Source: Cellulophaga baltica
Lineage (GTDB): Bacteria; Bacteroidota; Bacteroidia; Flavobacteriales; Flavobacteriaceae
Length of the DNA stretch: 64,000 nt
NCBI RefSeq assembly: GCF_900102165.1
Contig: NZ_FNBD01000002.1
Location: 1-64,000, forward strand
Direction of reading: 5' to 3'
How positions within the stretch are numbered: the stretch's first letter is position 1; every line of letters begins with the position of its first letter. This document shows, in pieces, positions 16,659 through 26,885 of this stretch. The notes beneath the pieces were generated by a model. The model did no database searches, was not told where the DNA came from, and was given only the letters and a program-made list of their open reading frames with translations. Both the position numbers and the translations under genes were made by a program.

Positions 16659-18078
16659 AAAATTATATATAAACGGAGATTTAAGGGATGCCTCTAACGG
16701 TGCAACATTTAATGTGGTATGCCCAGCTGATGAGCAAATTATTGCCACATTAGCTTGGGCAACCGAAGAAGATACCCAATTAGCATTAACTAGTGCTCAA
16801 GAAGGATTTAAATATTGGTCTGCTTTACCTCTTGAAAAACGTATTGAATGGATTGATAAACTCCGAAATAAACTCCTTGAAAAAAGCGATTTGTTACGGG
16901 AAGCTATAATGTATGAAATGGGTAAAACTTGGGAAGGAAGCCTAGAAGACCTAACGAGTATCACCAATTCCCTTTCTTATTATGCTGAAGAAATTGTAAA
17001 ACGTCAAGATATCAGCATTGCTGACAAGGAGGGTACACATGAGCATTATATTAAATCACAACCTCTGGGGGTAGCTGTAGCTTTTTTAGCCTATAACTTT
17101 CCCTTATTAAATTTAGGGTTTAAGTTAGGACCTGCACTTGCTGCTGGATGTAGTATAATATTAAAGCCTTCTGAATTCTCTCCTCTATCGGCCTATATTA
17201 TTGGCGAACTATGTCATGAAATAAATTTCCCTAAAGGAGTTATAACAATTATAAGTGGAGATGTAACAGCCGTTGGTATTCCGCTTTGCGAAAGCAAAAT
17301 TCCTCGTTTAATTACGATGATAGGAGCTACAGAAACAGCGCAAAAATTAATAGCCCAAAGTAGCAAAACATCTATTAAAAGATACAGTATGGAATGTGGT
17401 GGAAATGCTCCATTTATTGTTTTTGATGATGCTGATTTAGAGCTAGCAATAACTATTGGTGCTGCACTTAAAACAGGAAATACAGGTCAAATTTGCGTTG
17501 CTCCCAATCGATTTTTTATCCATGAAGCTGTGATTGATGCGTTCACGGAAGGAATAGTTCATAAATTTAAAAATACAAAAATTGGTTTTGGCAGGGAAAA
17601 TAAACCTGATATGGGACCTTTAGCGAATAAGCAGTCTGTTTTAAAAGTAAACGCTATTATTAAAGAGGCCCTAAACCAAGGAGGAAAATTAATATACGGA
17701 GGAAATGCCATAGACCGAAAAGGTTATTACTTTGAACCTACCGTTATTCGCCTAGAAAATAATAATGCTGCTATTTTACAAGAAGAAATTTTTGGACCAG
17801 TAGCTACCATTGTACCATTTAGCACAAAAGAAGAAGTACTAATCTTAGCGAATAATACCGATGCCGGTTTAGCCTCCTATGTTTTCTCTAATGATGCCGC
17901 GACTTTAACTTATTTTGCAGACCAATTAGAATTTGGAGAAGTACAGCTAAACGGGGTAAAATATGATATTTACTTACCACATGGTGGTATCAAAAATAGT
18001 GGAATTGGTGTAGATTGTTCTACTTTTGCTTTAGACGATTATTTAATAAAGAAAAGAGTAACCAAAGCTTTAGTTTAA
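16630..18078 (+). CDS. dauA: Aldehyde dehydrogenase, probable 3,6-anhydrogalactose dehydrogenase
   Basis: A 482-residue NAD(P)-dependent enzyme of the ALDH superfamily. The key motifs are AYNFPLLNLGFKLGPALAAG (cofactor fold), LKPSEFSPLSAY, SMECGGNAPFIVFDDADL (general-base glutamate, about residue 256), TGNTGQICVAPNRFF (catalytic cysteine, about residue 290) and EEIFGPVATI. It should oxidise 3,6-anhydrogalactose to the aldonate, the first catabolic step, handing its product to the overlapping cycloisomerase gene upstream. Succinate-semialdehyde dehydrogenases are close in sequence, so the role rests on context. The stop is directly followed by the kinase ATG (0-bp gap). The D- and L-forms of the sugar cannot be told apart from sequence; the GH127 and sulfatase context favours D (carrageenan). 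Confidence 0.85.
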   Translation: MNTTLKFGHKKLYINGDLRDASNGATFNVVCPADEQIIATLAWATEEDTQLALTSAQEGFKYWSALPLEKRIEWIDKLRNKLLEKSDLLREAIMYEMGKTWEGSLEDLTSITNSLSYYAEEIVKRQDISIADKEGTHEHYIKSQPLGVAVAFLAYNFPLLNLGFKLGPALAAGCSIILKPSEFSPLSAYIIGELCHEINFPKGVITIISGDVTAVGIPLCESKIPRLITMIGATETAQKLIAQSSKTSIKRYSMECGGNAPFIVFDDADLELAITIGAALKTGNTGQICVAPNRFFIHEAVIDAFTEGIVHKFKNTKIGFGRENKPDMGPLANKQSVLKVNAIIKEALNQGGKLIYGGNAIDRKGYYFEPTVIRLENNNAAILQEEIFGPVATIVPFSTKEEVLILANNTDAGLASYVFSNDAATLTYFADQLEFGEVQLNGVKYDIYLPHGGIKNSGIGVDCSTFALDDYLIKKRVTKALV

Positions 18079-19026
18079 ATGAAAGTACGCGAATATTTTA
18101 TCAGTTGTGATTGGGGAACCTCTAATTTTAGACTACGAGTTGTTGCAACTTCAAACCTAAAAATTATAGCAGAGCACAAAACAAATCAAGGGATAAAAAC
18201 TTTATTCGAACAGTATACAGCACAAAAAACAAAAAAACAAACTGCTTTTTTTGCAGAATATCTAACTTCTCAAATTTCGAAACTCCCCGAAGAACATCGA
18301 GATCATATGGTGGTAACCGCAGGCATGGCTTCTTCCAATATTGGTCTTTTTGAAATGGAATATGCTAATTTTCCACTTCAAGCTAATGGTGATAATTTAA
18401 AGTGGAAGTATTTAAAAATCAATACCCATTTAGAAGTTCTGTTAATCTCTGGTGCAAAAACCGAAACAGGAATGATGCGCGGAGAAGAAATACAAGCTAT
18501 AGGTCTAAACGACCAATTAGCCTCCTATAAAGAGGGCATCTTATTATTACCAGGAACCCATAGTAAACATTTGGCTTATCACAATGCTACGTTTATCGAC
18601 TTGAAAAATTTCATGACCGGAGAACTGTTTGAAGTGCTTTCGCAAAAAAGTATACTCTCTAATTCTATTGAAGTGAAAAGTACAAAATTTGAAGAAGAAC
18701 CATTTATTGAGGGAGTAACTCTTGGTTTAAAAGGATTACTTAGTACTAGTTTATTTTCAGTGAGAGCCAGACATATTCTTCAAAATAAAGCTAAAGAAAG
18801 TAACTATTATTTTTTAAGTGGTTTGCTTATTGGTGATGAAATAAAATATTTAAAAAATACCGACAAAACCATCTTTTTAGCTGCTCCTGACCCCGTATAT
18901 AGCCTGTATAAAACAGCACTAAATCAAATCATAGCAAAAGAAAATTTAATCTCATTAAATGGCGCTTCTTTAGAAAAAGCCCTTTTAATGGGTCAGAAAA
19001 AAATACTACAGCATTATGACAACTAG
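18079..19026 (+). CDS. dgoK: 2-keto-3-deoxygalactonate kinase
   Basis: A 315-residue cytosolic sugar kinase of the DgoK family. Family marks are the phosphate-binding start FISCDWGTSNFRLRVV, the AGMASSNIGLFEMEYA segment, MMRGEEIQAIGL and the LLLPGTHSKHLAYHNATFIDLKNFMTGELFEVL region, which I cite only in parts. It phosphorylates 2-keto-3-deoxygalactonate with ATP to the 6-phosphate. This is the third step of the anhydrogalactose route (DauC in Zobellia, from memory) and also of the De Ley-Doudoroff galactose pathway. The start codon directly follows the stop of the dehydrogenase, and the end overlaps the aldolase gene by 11 bp. The four genes are therefore one tight translational unit. Confidence 0.92.
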   Translation: MKVREYFISCDWGTSNFRLRVVATSNLKIIAEHKTNQGIKTLFEQYTAQKTKKQTAFFAEYLTSQISKLPEEHRDHMVVTAGMASSNIGLFEMEYANFPLQANGDNLKWKYLKINTHLEVLLISGAKTETGMMRGEEIQAIGLNDQLASYKEGILLLPGTHSKHLAYHNATFIDLKNFMTGELFEVLSQKSILSNSIEVKSTKFEEEPFIEGVTLGLKGLLSTSLFSVRARHILQNKAKESNYYFLSGLLIGDEIKYLKNTDKTIFLAAPDPVYSLYKTALNQIIAKENLISLNGASLEKALLMGQKKILQHYDN

Positions 19027-19663
19027 TTCAACATTTTCTTGGGAAGCTTATTACAAAGCTCCAATCGTAGGTATTATTAGAGGTGAAACTTTAGAGACCG
19101 TTAGAGAAATAGCTAAAGCGTATATAGAGGCCGAATTATTTACCATTGAAATTACGATGAACACAGCAGGTGTCGCTGAAATTATTGCAATGCTAAGAAC
19201 AGAATTCCCTAGTCTAAATGTAGGTGCCGGTACCGTGTGCACTTTAGAAGATTATTCGGTTGCCGTAAGCGCAGGTGCTCAATTTATTGTGACACCTATT
19301 ATAGACGAATTGGTGATCAAAAAAGCCGTTGCAGATGCTATACCTATATTTCCTGGAGCTTATACGCCTACGGAAATCTACAAAGCATGGTCTCTTGGCG
19401 CTTCTGCAGTTAAAATTTTCCCTGCTACTCAACTAGGACCTACCTATATTAAAGATGTATTAGCACCGTTAAACACGGTAAAACTGCTCCCTACAGGTGG
19501 TGTAAATAAAGAAAACATAAAAATATTCTTTTCCGCTGGCGCCATTGGTGCTGGTATGGGGAGTTCTTTATTAAACAAACAGCTTATTAAAGATAAAAAC
19601 TTCAAAGAGCTCACCACCTATTTCAAAAGTATAAAATCTGAAATTGTAGATTTTATAAAATAA
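19016..19663 (+). CDS. dgoA: 2-keto-3-deoxy-6-phosphogalactonate aldolase
   Basis: A 215-residue class I aldolase of the Eda/KDPG-KDPGal family. Visible marks are APIVGIIRGE, the ITMNTAG strand (E41-type base nearby in FTIEITM), VGAGTVCTLED, FIVTPIID, the IFPGAYTPTEIYKAW motif and the Schiff-base lysine in GASAVKIFPATQLG (about residue 128), then LLPTGGVN. It splits 2-keto-3-deoxy-6-phosphogalactonate into pyruvate and glyceraldehyde 3-phosphate, the last step of anhydrogalactose breakdown (DauD in Zobellia, from memory). A glucose-type KDPG aldolase is possible from sequence alone, but the DgoK gene overlapping its start decides for the galacto form. Confidence 0.92.
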   Translation: MTTSSTFSWEAYYKAPIVGIIRGETLETVREIAKAYIEAELFTIEITMNTAGVAEIIAMLRTEFPSLNVGAGTVCTLEDYSVAVSAGAQFIVTPIIDELVIKKAVADAIPIFPGAYTPTEIYKAWSLGASAVKIFPATQLGPTYIKDVLAPLNTVKLLPTGGVNKENIKIFFSAGAIGAGMGSSLLNKQLIKDKNFKELTTYFKSIKSEIVDFIK

Positions 19664-19728
19664 CGCGAAACAGTCAATCCTAAAAAGGCTCAGTAGCCGA
19701 AATAATTTAAGCACTAATAATTTCTAGT

Positions 19729-20055
19729 ATGAACTATAAATTTAGCCATATCGGCATACCTACAAGTGAAGAAAAAGAATGGGATGGTTTTTACGAACCT
19801 GGAAAAATTCATTATACCAAATTTAACAAAGATGAATATCAAATTGAATGGGTAAAGTTTGATGCCGATAGCCCTATGCCAGAATTAGTACGTACCATTC
19901 CACACGTAGCTTATGTAGTTGCCAATATGGAAGATGCTTTACAAGGCAAAGATATTTTAGTTGATATTTTTTCTCCTGGTGAAGGCGTGCGTGTAGCATT
20001 TATAAAACATAACGGTGCTCCTGTAGAGTTTATGGAAGTTGCATCTCAAATTTAA
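19729..20055 (+). CDS. Small VOC/glyoxalase-fold protein at the end of the anhydrosugar operon
   Basis: A 108-residue cytosolic protein with the look of a single VOC half-barrel. A histidine stands near the start (YKFSHIGIPT), a second in RTIPHVAYVVANMEDALQG, and the late strands are VRVAFIKHNGAPVEFMEV, with a glutamate where VOC proteins place a metal ligand. Family members are usually about 120-140 residues per module, so this is short. It lies 65 bp after the aldolase with no terminator between and probably belongs to the same transcript. The role is unknown; isomerase, lyase or methylglyoxal-type activity on a pathway intermediate would fit its fold. Confidence 0.75.
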   Translation: MNYKFSHIGIPTSEEKEWDGFYEPGKIHYTKFNKDEYQIEWVKFDADSPMPELVRTIPHVAYVVANMEDALQGKDILVDIFSPGEGVRVAFIKHNGAPVEFMEVASQI

Positions 20056-20095
20056 CCTTCAAATATCTATTTATACACTTCTCATAGTTCAATAT

Positions 20096-20126
20096 GGATA
20101 ATATAGTGCTATAACCGGATAAAATC
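20096..20126 (+). promoter_or_regulatory. AraC-type direct repeat ahead of the first sulfatase operon
   Basis: GGATAATATA at 20096 and GGATAAAATC at 20117 are 21 bp apart and match the motif before rhaT-like and susC. The site ends 99 bp before the sulfatase start, the same distance as at the rhaT-like gene. The downstream run includes sulfatase, GH127, MFS, GH16 and the second GH127 gene. Confidence 0.6.
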
Positions 20127-20225
20127 AGCTACCCTTTTTCTTTTAGTTTTCTATTATTTTGTAATTATTCTATGAATTTATTGTTATTTCATCAATAAAT
20201 AAGAATTATAATTAATAATTTGAAA

Positions 20226-21641
20226 ATGAGAATCCTCTTTATACTTCTTTCGATTGGTTTATATCATATAAGCGCTGCACAAGAGCAACCAAATATTATT
20301 ATCTTATTTGCTGATGATGCAGGTTATGCCGATTTTGGATTTCAAGGTAGTACCGAAATGAAAACGCCTAACCTAGATAAATTAGCCCAACAAGGGGTTA
20401 CTTTTACGCAAGGTTATGTGACCGATGCTACTTGCGGCCCATCTCGGGCGGGTTTAATTACAGGAAAATACCAACAGCGTTTTGGTTATGAGGAAATAAA
20501 CGTGCCCGGATACATGAGTGAAAACTCAAAATTTCTGGCTGATGATATGGGCTTACCTCTAGATCAAGTAACTATTGCCGATTGTCTAAAAAAATTAGGT
20601 TATAAAACGGCCATGTACGGTAAATGGCATTTGGGTGATGCGGACCGTTTTCACCCAACTAAAAGAGGGTTTGATGAATTTTATGGTTTTAGGGGCGGGG
20701 CGCGCAGCTATTTTGGCTACGAGGAAGTTTCTAGCGCTCATCATGACACTAAAATGGAAAGAGGTTTTGGCAACTTTGAAGAACCTCAACGATATGTTAC
20801 GGATGCTTTAGCAGATGAAGCCATCGCCTTTATGCGTAAAAATAAGAAAAATCCATTCTTCATCTACTTGGCCTTTAACGCCGTGCATACTCCTATGGAA
20901 GCCACCGAAGAAGATATGAATGCCTTTCCTGATTTAACTGGCAAGCGTAAAGAGCTAGCCGCAATGACGTTAGCCTTAGATAGAGCATGTGGGAAGGTTT
21001 TAAATAAACTAAAAGAGCTAGGTTTAGACAAAAACACCATCGTTGTATTTTCTAATGACAATGGGGGACCAACAGATAAAAATGCCTCATTAAACTTACC
21101 ACTCAGCGGTACTAAATCAAATCATTTAGAAGGCGGAATTAGAGTGCCTTTTGTTATAAGTTGGCCTAAAGAGTTAAAAAAAGGTAGTCGCTATAATTAT
21201 CCAATCAGCACCTTAGATTTACTCCCTACCTTTTATGCCGCTGGCGGAGGTAATGTATCAGAATTAAAAGATGTAGATGGTGTAAATCTTATTCCATACA
21301 TCAATAACGAGATTAAGGAAAGACCACACCAAACACTATTCTGGAAAAAGGAAGTTCGCTTAGCTTTTAGAGAAGGTGATTGGAAGCTAATCCGTTTTGC
21401 AGATAGACCCGCAGAACTTTATGATTTATCAACAGATATAGGAGAACAAACTGATTTAGCTACGACACATCCGGAACGTGTTAAAAGCATGTTTAAAAAA
21501 ATGTTCGAATGGGAATCTACTTTAGAACGCCCTTTATGGATGCTAAAGAGAAGCTTTGAAAACTACGACATAGAGCGTATGGACCGGTACCGTTCTCCTG
21601 AACTCATAAAAAATGAGATTCCTTCACTTTTAAAAGACTAA
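20226..21641 (+). CDS. Family S1 sulfatase, periplasmic
   Basis: About 471 residues with a Sec signal peptide ([19 protein letters not shown]). A TTG two codons upstream could also be read, but the ATG gives a better signal. The formylglycine signature is [13 protein letters not shown], with the cysteine at about residue 70. Calcium ligands are the paired aspartates in [11 protein letters not shown] and the later SNDNGGP; the GKWHLGD lysine/histidine pair is also present. It removes a sulfate ester from a carbohydrate, here presumably carrageenan oligosaccharides. It needs the formylglycine-generating enzyme, which is not in the window. First gene of a probable operon with GH127, MFS, GH16 and GH127. 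The exact S1 subfamily is not assigned. Confidence 0.9.
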   Translation: MRILFILLSIGLYHISAAQEQPNIIILFADDAGYADFGFQGSTEMKTPNLDKLAQQGVTFTQGYVTDATCGPSRAGLITGKYQQRFGYEEINVPGYMSENSKFLADDMGLPLDQVTIADCLKKLGYKTAMYGKWHLGDADRFHPTKRGFDEFYGFRGGARSYFGYEEVSSAHHDTKMERGFGNFEEPQRYVTDALADEAIAFMRKNKKNPFFIYLAFNAVHTPMEATEEDMNAFPDLTGKRKELAAMTLALDRACGKVLNKLKELGLDKNTIVVFSNDNGGPTDKNASLNLPLSGTKSNHLEGGIRVPFVISWPKELKKGSRYNYPISTLDLLPTFYAAGGGNVSELKDVDGVNLIPYINNEIKERPHQTLFWKKEVRLAFREGDWKLIRFADRPAELYDLSTDIGEQTDLATTHPERVKSMFKKMFEWESTLERPLWMLKRSFENYDIERMDRYRSPELIKNEIPSLLKD

Positions 21642-21662
21642 AACTCAACTAAACGTTTCCAG

Positions 21663-23762
21663 ATGAACATGAAAAGGATACCATTACTGACCTTAATTGG
21701 GATATTATTAATTTCTTGCAACCCAGATACAAAAAAAACTGTCGCAGCGAACACCAGCACACCATCAGCCAGTTACAGCTTAGATGCTGGCAAGGGCATA
21801 TTAAACAATGTTCATAGTCCACATGTAAAATTTAAAAGTATAGATTTTGGGGAATGCCAATGGACGGAAGGCTTTTGGGCAGAAAAATTTAAAACTGCTG
21901 AAACCAAAATGATTCCTTACATGAGGAGCTTACTAACGGGCGACAAGGGTCATGCACTGAACAATTTTAAAATAGCTGCGGGGTTACAAGAAGGAGAACA
22001 TAAGGGTATGCATTGGCATGATGGTGATTTCTATAAATTCATGGAAGCCATCATGTATGTATATGGACAAAATAAAGATAAAAAACTACGAACTGAAATA
22101 GATGACTACATAACCATCATCGGCAAAGCACAAAGAGAAAACGGCTATTTACAAACACAAATACAGCTCTTTGATGATAGAGAACCTTATGAAAACAGAA
22201 AATTTCATGAGATGTATAATTCTGGTCATTTATTAACCAGTGCTTGCATTCATTACCGCATCACCGGACAAACCAACTTTTTAGACATTGCAATTAAGCA
22301 TGCCGATCTTATGTATTCTTTGTTCATGACAGACAAGGAGCGCTACGGACGCTTTGGCTTTAATCAAACCCAAATTATGGGTTTGGTAGAATTATACAGA
22401 ACTACCAAAAACAAAAATTACTTAGATTTAGCGGAGCAATTCATAAATAACCGAGGTGCATATGAAGTAGAAGAAACGCCAGAAACCAAAGGATATCCTA
22501 TTGGTGATATGGTGCAAGAGCGCACTCCATTACGAGAATCTGATGAAGCCGTGGGCCACGCTGTTCTTGCTTTGTACTACTACGCTGGGGCTGCAGATGT
22601 ATATGCCGAAACCGGAGAACAAGCCTTAATCGATGCTCTGGATAAACTTTGGATGAATGTAGCCTTAAAAAAGATGTATGTTACTGGTGCCGTGGGACAA
22701 GCACATTACGGAGCATCAACCAATAAAGATAAAATTGAAGAAGGTTTTATTAATGAATACATGATGCCCAATACCACCGCCTACAATGAAACTTGCGCAA
22801 ATATCTGTAATTCAATGTTTAGTTATAGAATGTTAGGCTTACATGGAGAAGCAAAATATGCTGATGTCATGGAAACTGTTTTATACAATAGCGCGTTGTC
22901 TGGAATTAATATTGAAGGCGATAGGTACTATTATGCAAATCCACTGCGTACCGTACATGGCGCAAGAGATTATGACAAAATGAACACAGAATTTCCTACT
23001 AGACAGGAGTATTTGGAGTGTTTTTGCTGCCCTCCCAACCTCGTGCGCACCATTGCTCAAGTATCTGGATGGGCCTACAGTAAATCTGAAAATGGTATTG
23101 CTGTTAACTTATATGGTGGCAATAATTTAGCAACAACCTTAAATGATGGTTCAGCTCTTAAACTAAAACAAGAAACAAAATACCCTTGGGAGGGCGATAT
23201 CGCAATTTCTATTGAAGCCTGTAAAGACGAACCCTTTGATATTCTATTGAGAATTCCTGAATGGGCAGTAGGTTCAAAAATTACAATTAATAATGAGGAG
23301 GCCAATATAGAAACTACTCCAGGAGCCTATGCTACCATAAATCAACCCTGGAAGAAAGGAGATGTCATTCGCTTAAGTATGCCATTAGACATTAATTTAA
23401 TCGAAGGTCATGGTCGTATTGAAGAAGTTAGAAATCAAGTAGCCATAAAAAGAGGGCCGGTAGTGTATTGTTTAGAATCTGTAGATTTACCAGAAGACAC
23501 GAGTATTTTAGAAGCCTATATCAAAGGAGATACCAGAAATTTAAAGTCAGCGTATCATCCTGAATTCTTGGGAGGTGTTACCACAATTTCTGGAGAGGTA
23601 TTACTTAGAAAAGAAACTGCGAATAGTACGGCAATGTACCAAAAAGTAAATCAACCAGAATGGAACACTTTCAAAACTACGTTTATTCCCTATTTTACCT
23701 GGTCTAATAGAAGTAATGAAGAAACAGAAATGTCTGTTTTTCTACCTGTTATTTGGGAATAA
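21663..23762 (+). CDS. GH127-like (DUF1680) glycosidase, lipoprotein
   Basis: A 699-residue protein with a lipoprotein signal (LIGILLISCNPD, lipid-modified Cys at about residue 19), so it is anchored in the cell envelope. The (alpha/alpha) barrel carries the family's zinc-thiolate residues: glutamate and cysteine in AYNETCANICN (about 376-378) and the cysteine pair in CFCCPPNLVRT (about 454-455). GH127 was founded on beta-L-arabinofuranosidases, but related proteins in the Zobellia carrageenan locus release 3,6-anhydro-D-galactose from the end of oligosaccharides. Neighbouring anhydrogalactose enzymes point to that role. It starts 21 bp after the sulfatase stop. Close paralogue at 26886. Confidence 0.85.
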   Translation: MNMKRIPLLTLIGILLISCNPDTKKTVAANTSTPSASYSLDAGKGILNNVHSPHVKFKSIDFGECQWTEGFWAEKFKTAETKMIPYMRSLLTGDKGHALNNFKIAAGLQEGEHKGMHWHDGDFYKFMEAIMYVYGQNKDKKLRTEIDDYITIIGKAQRENGYLQTQIQLFDDREPYENRKFHEMYNSGHLLTSACIHYRITGQTNFLDIAIKHADLMYSLFMTDKERYGRFGFNQTQIMGLVELYRTTKNKNYLDLAEQFINNRGAYEVEETPETKGYPIGDMVQERTPLRESDEAVGHAVLALYYYAGAADVYAETGEQALIDALDKLWMNVALKKMYVTGAVGQAHYGASTNKDKIEEGFINEYMMPNTTAYNETCANICNSMFSYRMLGLHGEAKYADVMETVLYNSALSGINIEGDRYYYANPLRTVHGARDYDKMNTEFPTRQEYLECFCCPPNLVRTIAQVSGWAYSKSENGIAVNLYGGNNLATTLNDGSALKLKQETKYPWEGDIAISIEACKDEPFDILLRIPEWAVGSKITINNEEANIETTPGAYATINQPWKKGDVIRLSMPLDINLIEGHGRIEEVRNQVAIKRGPVVYCLESVDLPEDTSILEAYIKGDTRNLKSAYHPEFLGGVTTISGEVLLRKETANSTAMYQKVNQPEWNTFKTTFIPYFTWSNRSNEETEMSVFLPVIWE

Positions 23763-23798
23763 AACACTTAGAATTACTACACCAAAAGCCTATAATTT

Positions 23799-25364
23799 AT
23801 GAATTCATATAAAAAAAACGCTTACAGCTACGCACTCATTGTTGCCATGGGGGGCTTTGTTTTTGGTTTAGATGCAGCCTTAATATCGGGTACTGTAAAA
23901 TTCATTTCTCAAGAATTTGCGTTGAATGATCTGCAATTAGGAATGGTCGTAGGTGCCCCAGCACTTGGTGTATTATTGGCCTTATTTTTTGCAGGGTATG
24001 CCTGTAACAAATATGGAAGGCGAAAAACCTTGCAAATAGTGGCTGCCCTCTATGTGCTCTCGGCTATCGGATCTGCCTTTGCTCCTAACTATATAAGCCT
24101 ATTATCTTTTAGATTCTTAGGTGGTTTAGCCTTTACATCAATCTCATTAGCCGCCATGTATATAGGTGAAATAGCGCCTCCTAAATTGCGAGGAAAGCTA
24201 GTTACCATGATCCAAATTAATATTGTAATAGGATTATCTGGAGCTTATTTCATTAATTATCTGATACTACAATTAGGGCTCTCCGATACAGCCTGGATAC
24301 AAGAGCTAAATTTTAATGAAAACACTTGGCGATGGATGTTGGGCTCCGAAATCTTACCGGCTATCGCTTGGTTTATACTTTTATTCTTTGTTCCTCGGAG
24401 TCCTGCTTGGCTATTTTACAATGGAAAACAGGAAGACGCTAGACTAACCTTACTGAAACTTTTACCTGAAGACGAGGTAAACGAACAGCTTCTTGACATG
24501 GAGAAAAGCATGAAAACTAGTGCTAATAATCGTTCTGTATTTTCACAGCTAAAAGAAATTTTTAGTAAAAATTACAGGATAACCTTTATCATCGCATTTA
24601 CCTTAGCAATAGCACAGCAAACCTCTGGCATTAACGCAATTTTATTCTATGCACCAACAGTTTTTGAACAAATAGGGATAGGTACTGATGCTGCTTTTAT
24701 GCAAGCCATTTGGACAGGATTAACTGGCTTACTATTTACCCTATTAGGCTTACTATTAGTAGATAAGATAGGAAGACGCCCCATGATTATTGGCGGAATG
24801 GTATGGGTTGTTATAAGTTTGGGAATTGCCTATGCAGGTTTTAAAACGGCTACTTACACCCTCACAAAAGAGGCCATCACCGAAATGACCCAAATACCAA
24901 ATGTTGAACGGTTGCATAGCATGATTGATATTGAATATGATAGTGATATTGATTTAAAAGAGGCATTAATTAAATCATTAGGCGAAAAAGATGCCCGTGA
25001 ACATTCTAGCTTACTAATCCAGAAATCTGCCACTATAAATGCTGTTTTAGTATTGGTTGGTATTCTAAGTTTTATTGCGGCCTTTCATTTCTCTATAGGA
25101 CCCGTGATGTGGGTTTTATTTTCAGAAATTTTCCCGATTTCATTACGTGGTATCGCAATCCCATTTTTTACTTTGATCACGAGTACAGCAAGCTGGTTAA
25201 TTCAAATGATGTTCCCTACACAATTGGCAACATTCGGGATTAGTAACACCTTACTTTTTTATGCCGCAACCGTATTTATAGGCATGCTTATTCTTTACCG
25301 CTATTTAATTGAAACCAAGAACTTAACGATTGAAGAAATTCAATTAAAACTCCAGAATAAATAA
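23799..25364 (+). CDS. MFS sugar porter
   Basis: A 521-residue inner-membrane transporter of the major facilitator sugar-porter family with twelve predicted membrane segments. Family signatures are the GRRKT motif after segment 2 (KYGRRKT), RFLGGLAF in segment 4, PRSPAWL before the central loop, QQTSGINAILFYAP in segment 7, the second GRRPM motif and GPVMWVLFSEIFP in segment 10. An extra charged loop of about 70 residues lies between segments 9 and 10. It imports a sugar such as galactose or anhydrogalactose freed in the periplasm. It sits 37 bp after the lipoprotein GH127 and 20 bp before the GH16 gene. Confidence 0.92.
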   Translation: MNSYKKNAYSYALIVAMGGFVFGLDAALISGTVKFISQEFALNDLQLGMVVGAPALGVLLALFFAGYACNKYGRRKTLQIVAALYVLSAIGSAFAPNYISLLSFRFLGGLAFTSISLAAMYIGEIAPPKLRGKLVTMIQINIVIGLSGAYFINYLILQLGLSDTAWIQELNFNENTWRWMLGSEILPAIAWFILLFFVPRSPAWLFYNGKQEDARLTLLKLLPEDEVNEQLLDMEKSMKTSANNRSVFSQLKEIFSKNYRITFIIAFTLAIAQQTSGINAILFYAPTVFEQIGIGTDAAFMQAIWTGLTGLLFTLLGLLLVDKIGRRPMIIGGMVWVVISLGIAYAGFKTATYTLTKEAITEMTQIPNVERLHSMIDIEYDSDIDLKEALIKSLGEKDAREHSSLLIQKSATINAVLVLVGILSFIAAFHFSIGPVMWVLFSEIFPISLRGIAIPFFTLITSTASWLIQMMFPTQLATFGISNTLLFYAATVFIGMLILYRYLIETKNLTIEEIQLKLQNK

Positions 25365-25383
25365 AACCTAAACTTTTACAATT

Positions 25384-26855
25384 ATGAAATGCATCAGGAT
25401 TTATAAGCTGATAATGATAAGCTTTTTAATGGTTTGGTCTACCATAAGCATAGCCCAAAAAAAGAAGAATAGAGCTATAAAAGAAAAAACCAACACCATA
25501 AACTCCTACCCTTTTTCAGACCCTAAAAATGAAGGAAATTGGATTTTAAATAAAGAGATTAGCGATGAATTTGAAGGTACAGAAATTGACACTACCAAAT
25601 GGTTTGTAGAAGGCCAAAATGGCGATTACTATATCTGGAAAGGGAGAGCTCCGTCTCAATTTGCACCCCACAACGTCATCGTAGAAGACGGTGTTCTTAA
25701 ATTACGTACTCAATGGGAACCGGATTACCCTTTTGCACAAGAAAGTTATGCAGACGGTAGTAATAATGACACCTATGGCGTTTTTGAAGGAGAACCTTTA
25801 CCTATAACAACGGCTGGAGTTGTTGGTAAAAAACGCTTCTTAAATGGCTATATGGAAGTAAAATCTAAACAAGGAAATGCTGCTATCACTGGAGCTTTTT
25901 GGGCTATTGGCTATGAGCAAGAGTTAGATGTCTATGAATTAATGGGGAATCCAAAAATAGACGGAAGTATAAAAGCTAATTCCTATTTAGCAACCGCTCA
26001 TGATTGGAGCCCTCCTGCGGTAAGACCTACCAAAGTTTTTAATCATGTAGAAAACTTACCTTTTAGAACAGCAGACGATTTTCATGTTTATGGTGCGGAA
26101 TGGGGAAAAGACTTTCTAAAATTATTCATAGATGGTAAAATGGTTCATCATTTTACCCAAGATCAAGTAGGAACAGATTGGGTATTAAATAATCCGATGG
26201 AAATATGGTTAGATTCTGAAATTTTTAAATGGTTAGGGCTTCCTCACAAAGAAGAGCTTCCTGTAGATTTTGAGATTGACTACATGCGGGTATGGCAAAA
26301 GCCAACAAGCAATCTATTAGCACCTGCATTTTATGGCTTTGAAGGTCCTATATTATTTGAAGAAAACCCGAGATCCTTAAAAATGGTTCCTGAAGATTCT
26401 GAACCTAATGATTATCAAAAATTTTGGTCTATTGATGAGGCTTCCGCTCAATATCTACGTATTGTTCATGGCGATTATAACTCGGGAGTAAATAGTTAAA
26501 ATTTACAGGCTATGGCAAAAATGACTCTTTGGCGATTAATACTGTTAAACTAGTAAGCCCAAAAGGCGCTCTAAAAATACCTGCAGGAGAATTGAAGGTT
26601 TCCATGAACATTTGGTTAGACCAAGGACGTGTTGCTGATAAAATTCATGTTACACTAACCAATCCAACGATTAACTTGGTTTTTTCCGATCTTAAAAAAT
26701 TACCTAGACGTGAATGGGTAACTATAGAAACAACAGTTAACAGAAACATGGCTTCTAAAGCAGATGATCAAATGATCCTAGAAATCAAAAAAGAAGATCT
26801 ACCAGCAACAAAAGCTGCAAAGTTTTTTATTGATGATATTGAAATCAAAAAATAA
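25384..26855 (+). pseudogene. GH16 endo-galactanase (carrageenase-type), one-base frameshift
   Basis: The first frame (25384-26499) encodes a Sec signal peptide (ending near SIAQ) and a GH16 beta-sandwich. The catalytic motif is QELDVYELMG, which gives the E-x-D-x-x-E pattern of carrageenases and agarases (about residues 181-186). It stops early after NSGVNS. The next frame continues the protein: restoring one T near 26497 reads through as SLKFTGYGKNDSLAINTVK and on to the stop at 26855, for about 490 residues in all, the tail being a beta-rich C-terminal domain. The enzyme should cleave the beta-1,4 bonds of carrageenan-like polymer outside the cell. The catalytic domain is complete even in the short form. 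Confidence 0.8.
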
Positions 26856-26885
26856 GTCGTTTAGAAAAAAAATAATTCAGTATTT

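Noticed and set aside
15489-19663. Plain De Ley-Doudoroff galactose pathway (galactonate dehydratase)
   Set aside because: The kinase and aldolase would fit, but there is an ALDH of semialdehyde type instead of a galactose dehydrogenase/lactonase, and the GH127, GH16 and sulfatase neighbours point to anhydrogalactose.
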